Positions 63,593-64,000 of a stretch of 64,000 bases of DNA are shown one piece after another (positions within the stretch are counted from its first letter, which is position 1; every line of letters begins with the position of its first letter). Source of the stretch: Arenibacter certesii DSM 19833 (GTDB taxonomy: Bacteria > Bacteroidota > Bacteroidia > Flavobacteriales > Flavobacteriaceae). Position numbers and translations under genes: made by a program. The DNA lies in the NCBI RefSeq assembly GCF_000429545.1, contig NZ_AUCB01000012.1:97381-161380 (forward strand), in the 5' to 3' direction. The notes beneath the pieces are model-generated. The model was given only the letters and a program-made list of their open reading frames with translations, did no database searches and was not told the DNA's origin.

Positions 63593-64000
63593 CAAGGGGA
63601 GGGCAGTTTAAATCCATACTTAGCATGCTTTCTATGGAAATCTACAAACTCTTTAAATCCTAGCGAGTTATTTGTATGTGGATGTTCCCTCCTAAGTATG
63701 TGGGCAAAAGGCGATGTACCTGACTTAACAGAATGCTCCAAACCTGTCCATGCCTATTGGGATGAAGAATCAACTTTGAAGGGATATTCGGGAGTAGGCC
63801 GATTTTCACTAAAAACTGGACAGAACGAATCCTGGAACATCGATGTTTCCGGGATTTTTTTTATGGTTTATTTTCGAAGTGGATTTTCGTCCGGTTTAAG
63901 AGGGCTTTTTGGTCGTTTTAGTGAGGTTCTGGCATACCTTTCCCATCGAAGTTTCGGATCGCTAGTCCCTATGCCGCTTTTTCCAGCGCCATGGCCGACA
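63593..64000. other. Right-edge region without a confident gene; possible gene remnant or insertion-sequence end
   Basis: No complete gene is visible. On the minus strand, 63589-63753 is an open 55-codon segment with protein-like composition ('SPFAHILRREHPHTNNSLGF') but no start: a stop precedes it, so it may be a decayed C-terminus. On the minus strand at the extreme right, a frame enters the window and stops at 63969 with '...SAMALEKAA'. The plus frame after the VCBS stop stays open to the edge, but its composition looks like a shadow. Confidence 0.4.
63830..63862 (+). terminator. Hairpin terminator near right edge
   Basis: TCCTGGAACATC / GATGTTTCCGGGA form a near-perfect stem (one bulged T, one G-T pair) followed by eight T residues at 63855-63862. 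It may end the SusCD/VCBS transcript about 240 nt after its last gene. Confidence 0.65.

Noticed and set aside
63698..64000. Plus-strand ORF open to the window edge after the last UnbV gene
   Set aside because: It lies in the same frame after a stop, crosses a strong terminator, and its residue composition (runs of Ser, Gly, Phe, Arg) looks like the complement of other frames.

Overview
The window is about 40% GC chromosomal DNA from a member of the Bacteroidota, most likely a marine Flavobacteriaceae. The evidence is a SusC/SusD pair, Bacteroidetes-type promoter boxes (TTTG-N19-TAnnTTTG), the succinylornithine-type transcarbamylase, mevalonate-pathway isoprenoid genes, and flavobacterial lipoproteins and outer-membrane proteins. 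It is dense with ordinary genes. There is one tRNA (Phe-GAA), no CRISPR array and no complete mobile element. The last ~400 bp may be the edge of an insertion sequence or a decayed gene.

Layout. 1-1350: end of class II HMG-CoA reductase and a GYDIA-family GHMP kinase. 1476-9207 (minus): a SurA/PpiD-like chaperone, then an operon coaX - outer-membrane protein - TPR protein - lptC - small membrane protein - CorC/HlyC-type protein. 9309: tRNA-Phe with promoter and terminator. 9621-14273 (plus): an arsenosugar-type cluster (rhodanese, CofC-like glycosyltransferase, purine nucleoside phosphorylase, ArsM, DUF547 protein, MftF-like glycosyltransferase). It is followed by two minus-strand genes (an amidase-like protein with an altered metal ligand and a GH113-like lipoprotein), a flavin/iron-sulfur membrane redox pair, and three further glycosyltransferases (to 23530). 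No radical-SAM ArsS gene is present.

23573-33761 (plus): a complete arginine operon with an embedded part of proline synthesis: GNAT, argG, argC, proC, argD, proB, N-succinyl/acetylornithine carbamoyltransferase, argB, argE-like, argH. It is preceded by a 27-codon leader ORF, absent from ordinary gene calls, that ends Arg-Arg-Arg-Pro-stop. This is a probable arginine-sensing attenuator and the clearest new regulatory element here. 33893-39407 (minus): SMUG2-type DNA glycosylase, a secreted unknown, a pseudouridine synthase, and a mevalonate block (UbiA-type prenyltransferase, mevalonate kinase, diphosphomevalonate decarboxylase). 39503-42456 (plus): TspO, then glpK-glpF.

42453-63592: an alpha-glucan-type utilisation locus. 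On the minus strand: LacI regulator, beta-phosphoglucomutase, GH13 enzyme, glycerophosphodiesterase, BaiN-type flavoprotein. On the plus strand: SusC, SusD and then, where SusE/SusF would be expected, three tandem ~1,090-residue lipoproteins with calcium-binding FG-GAP/VCBS propeller repeats and an ASPIC/UnbV domain, plus one small lipoprotein of unknown function. A hairpin terminator with a TTCG loop separates susCD from these genes.
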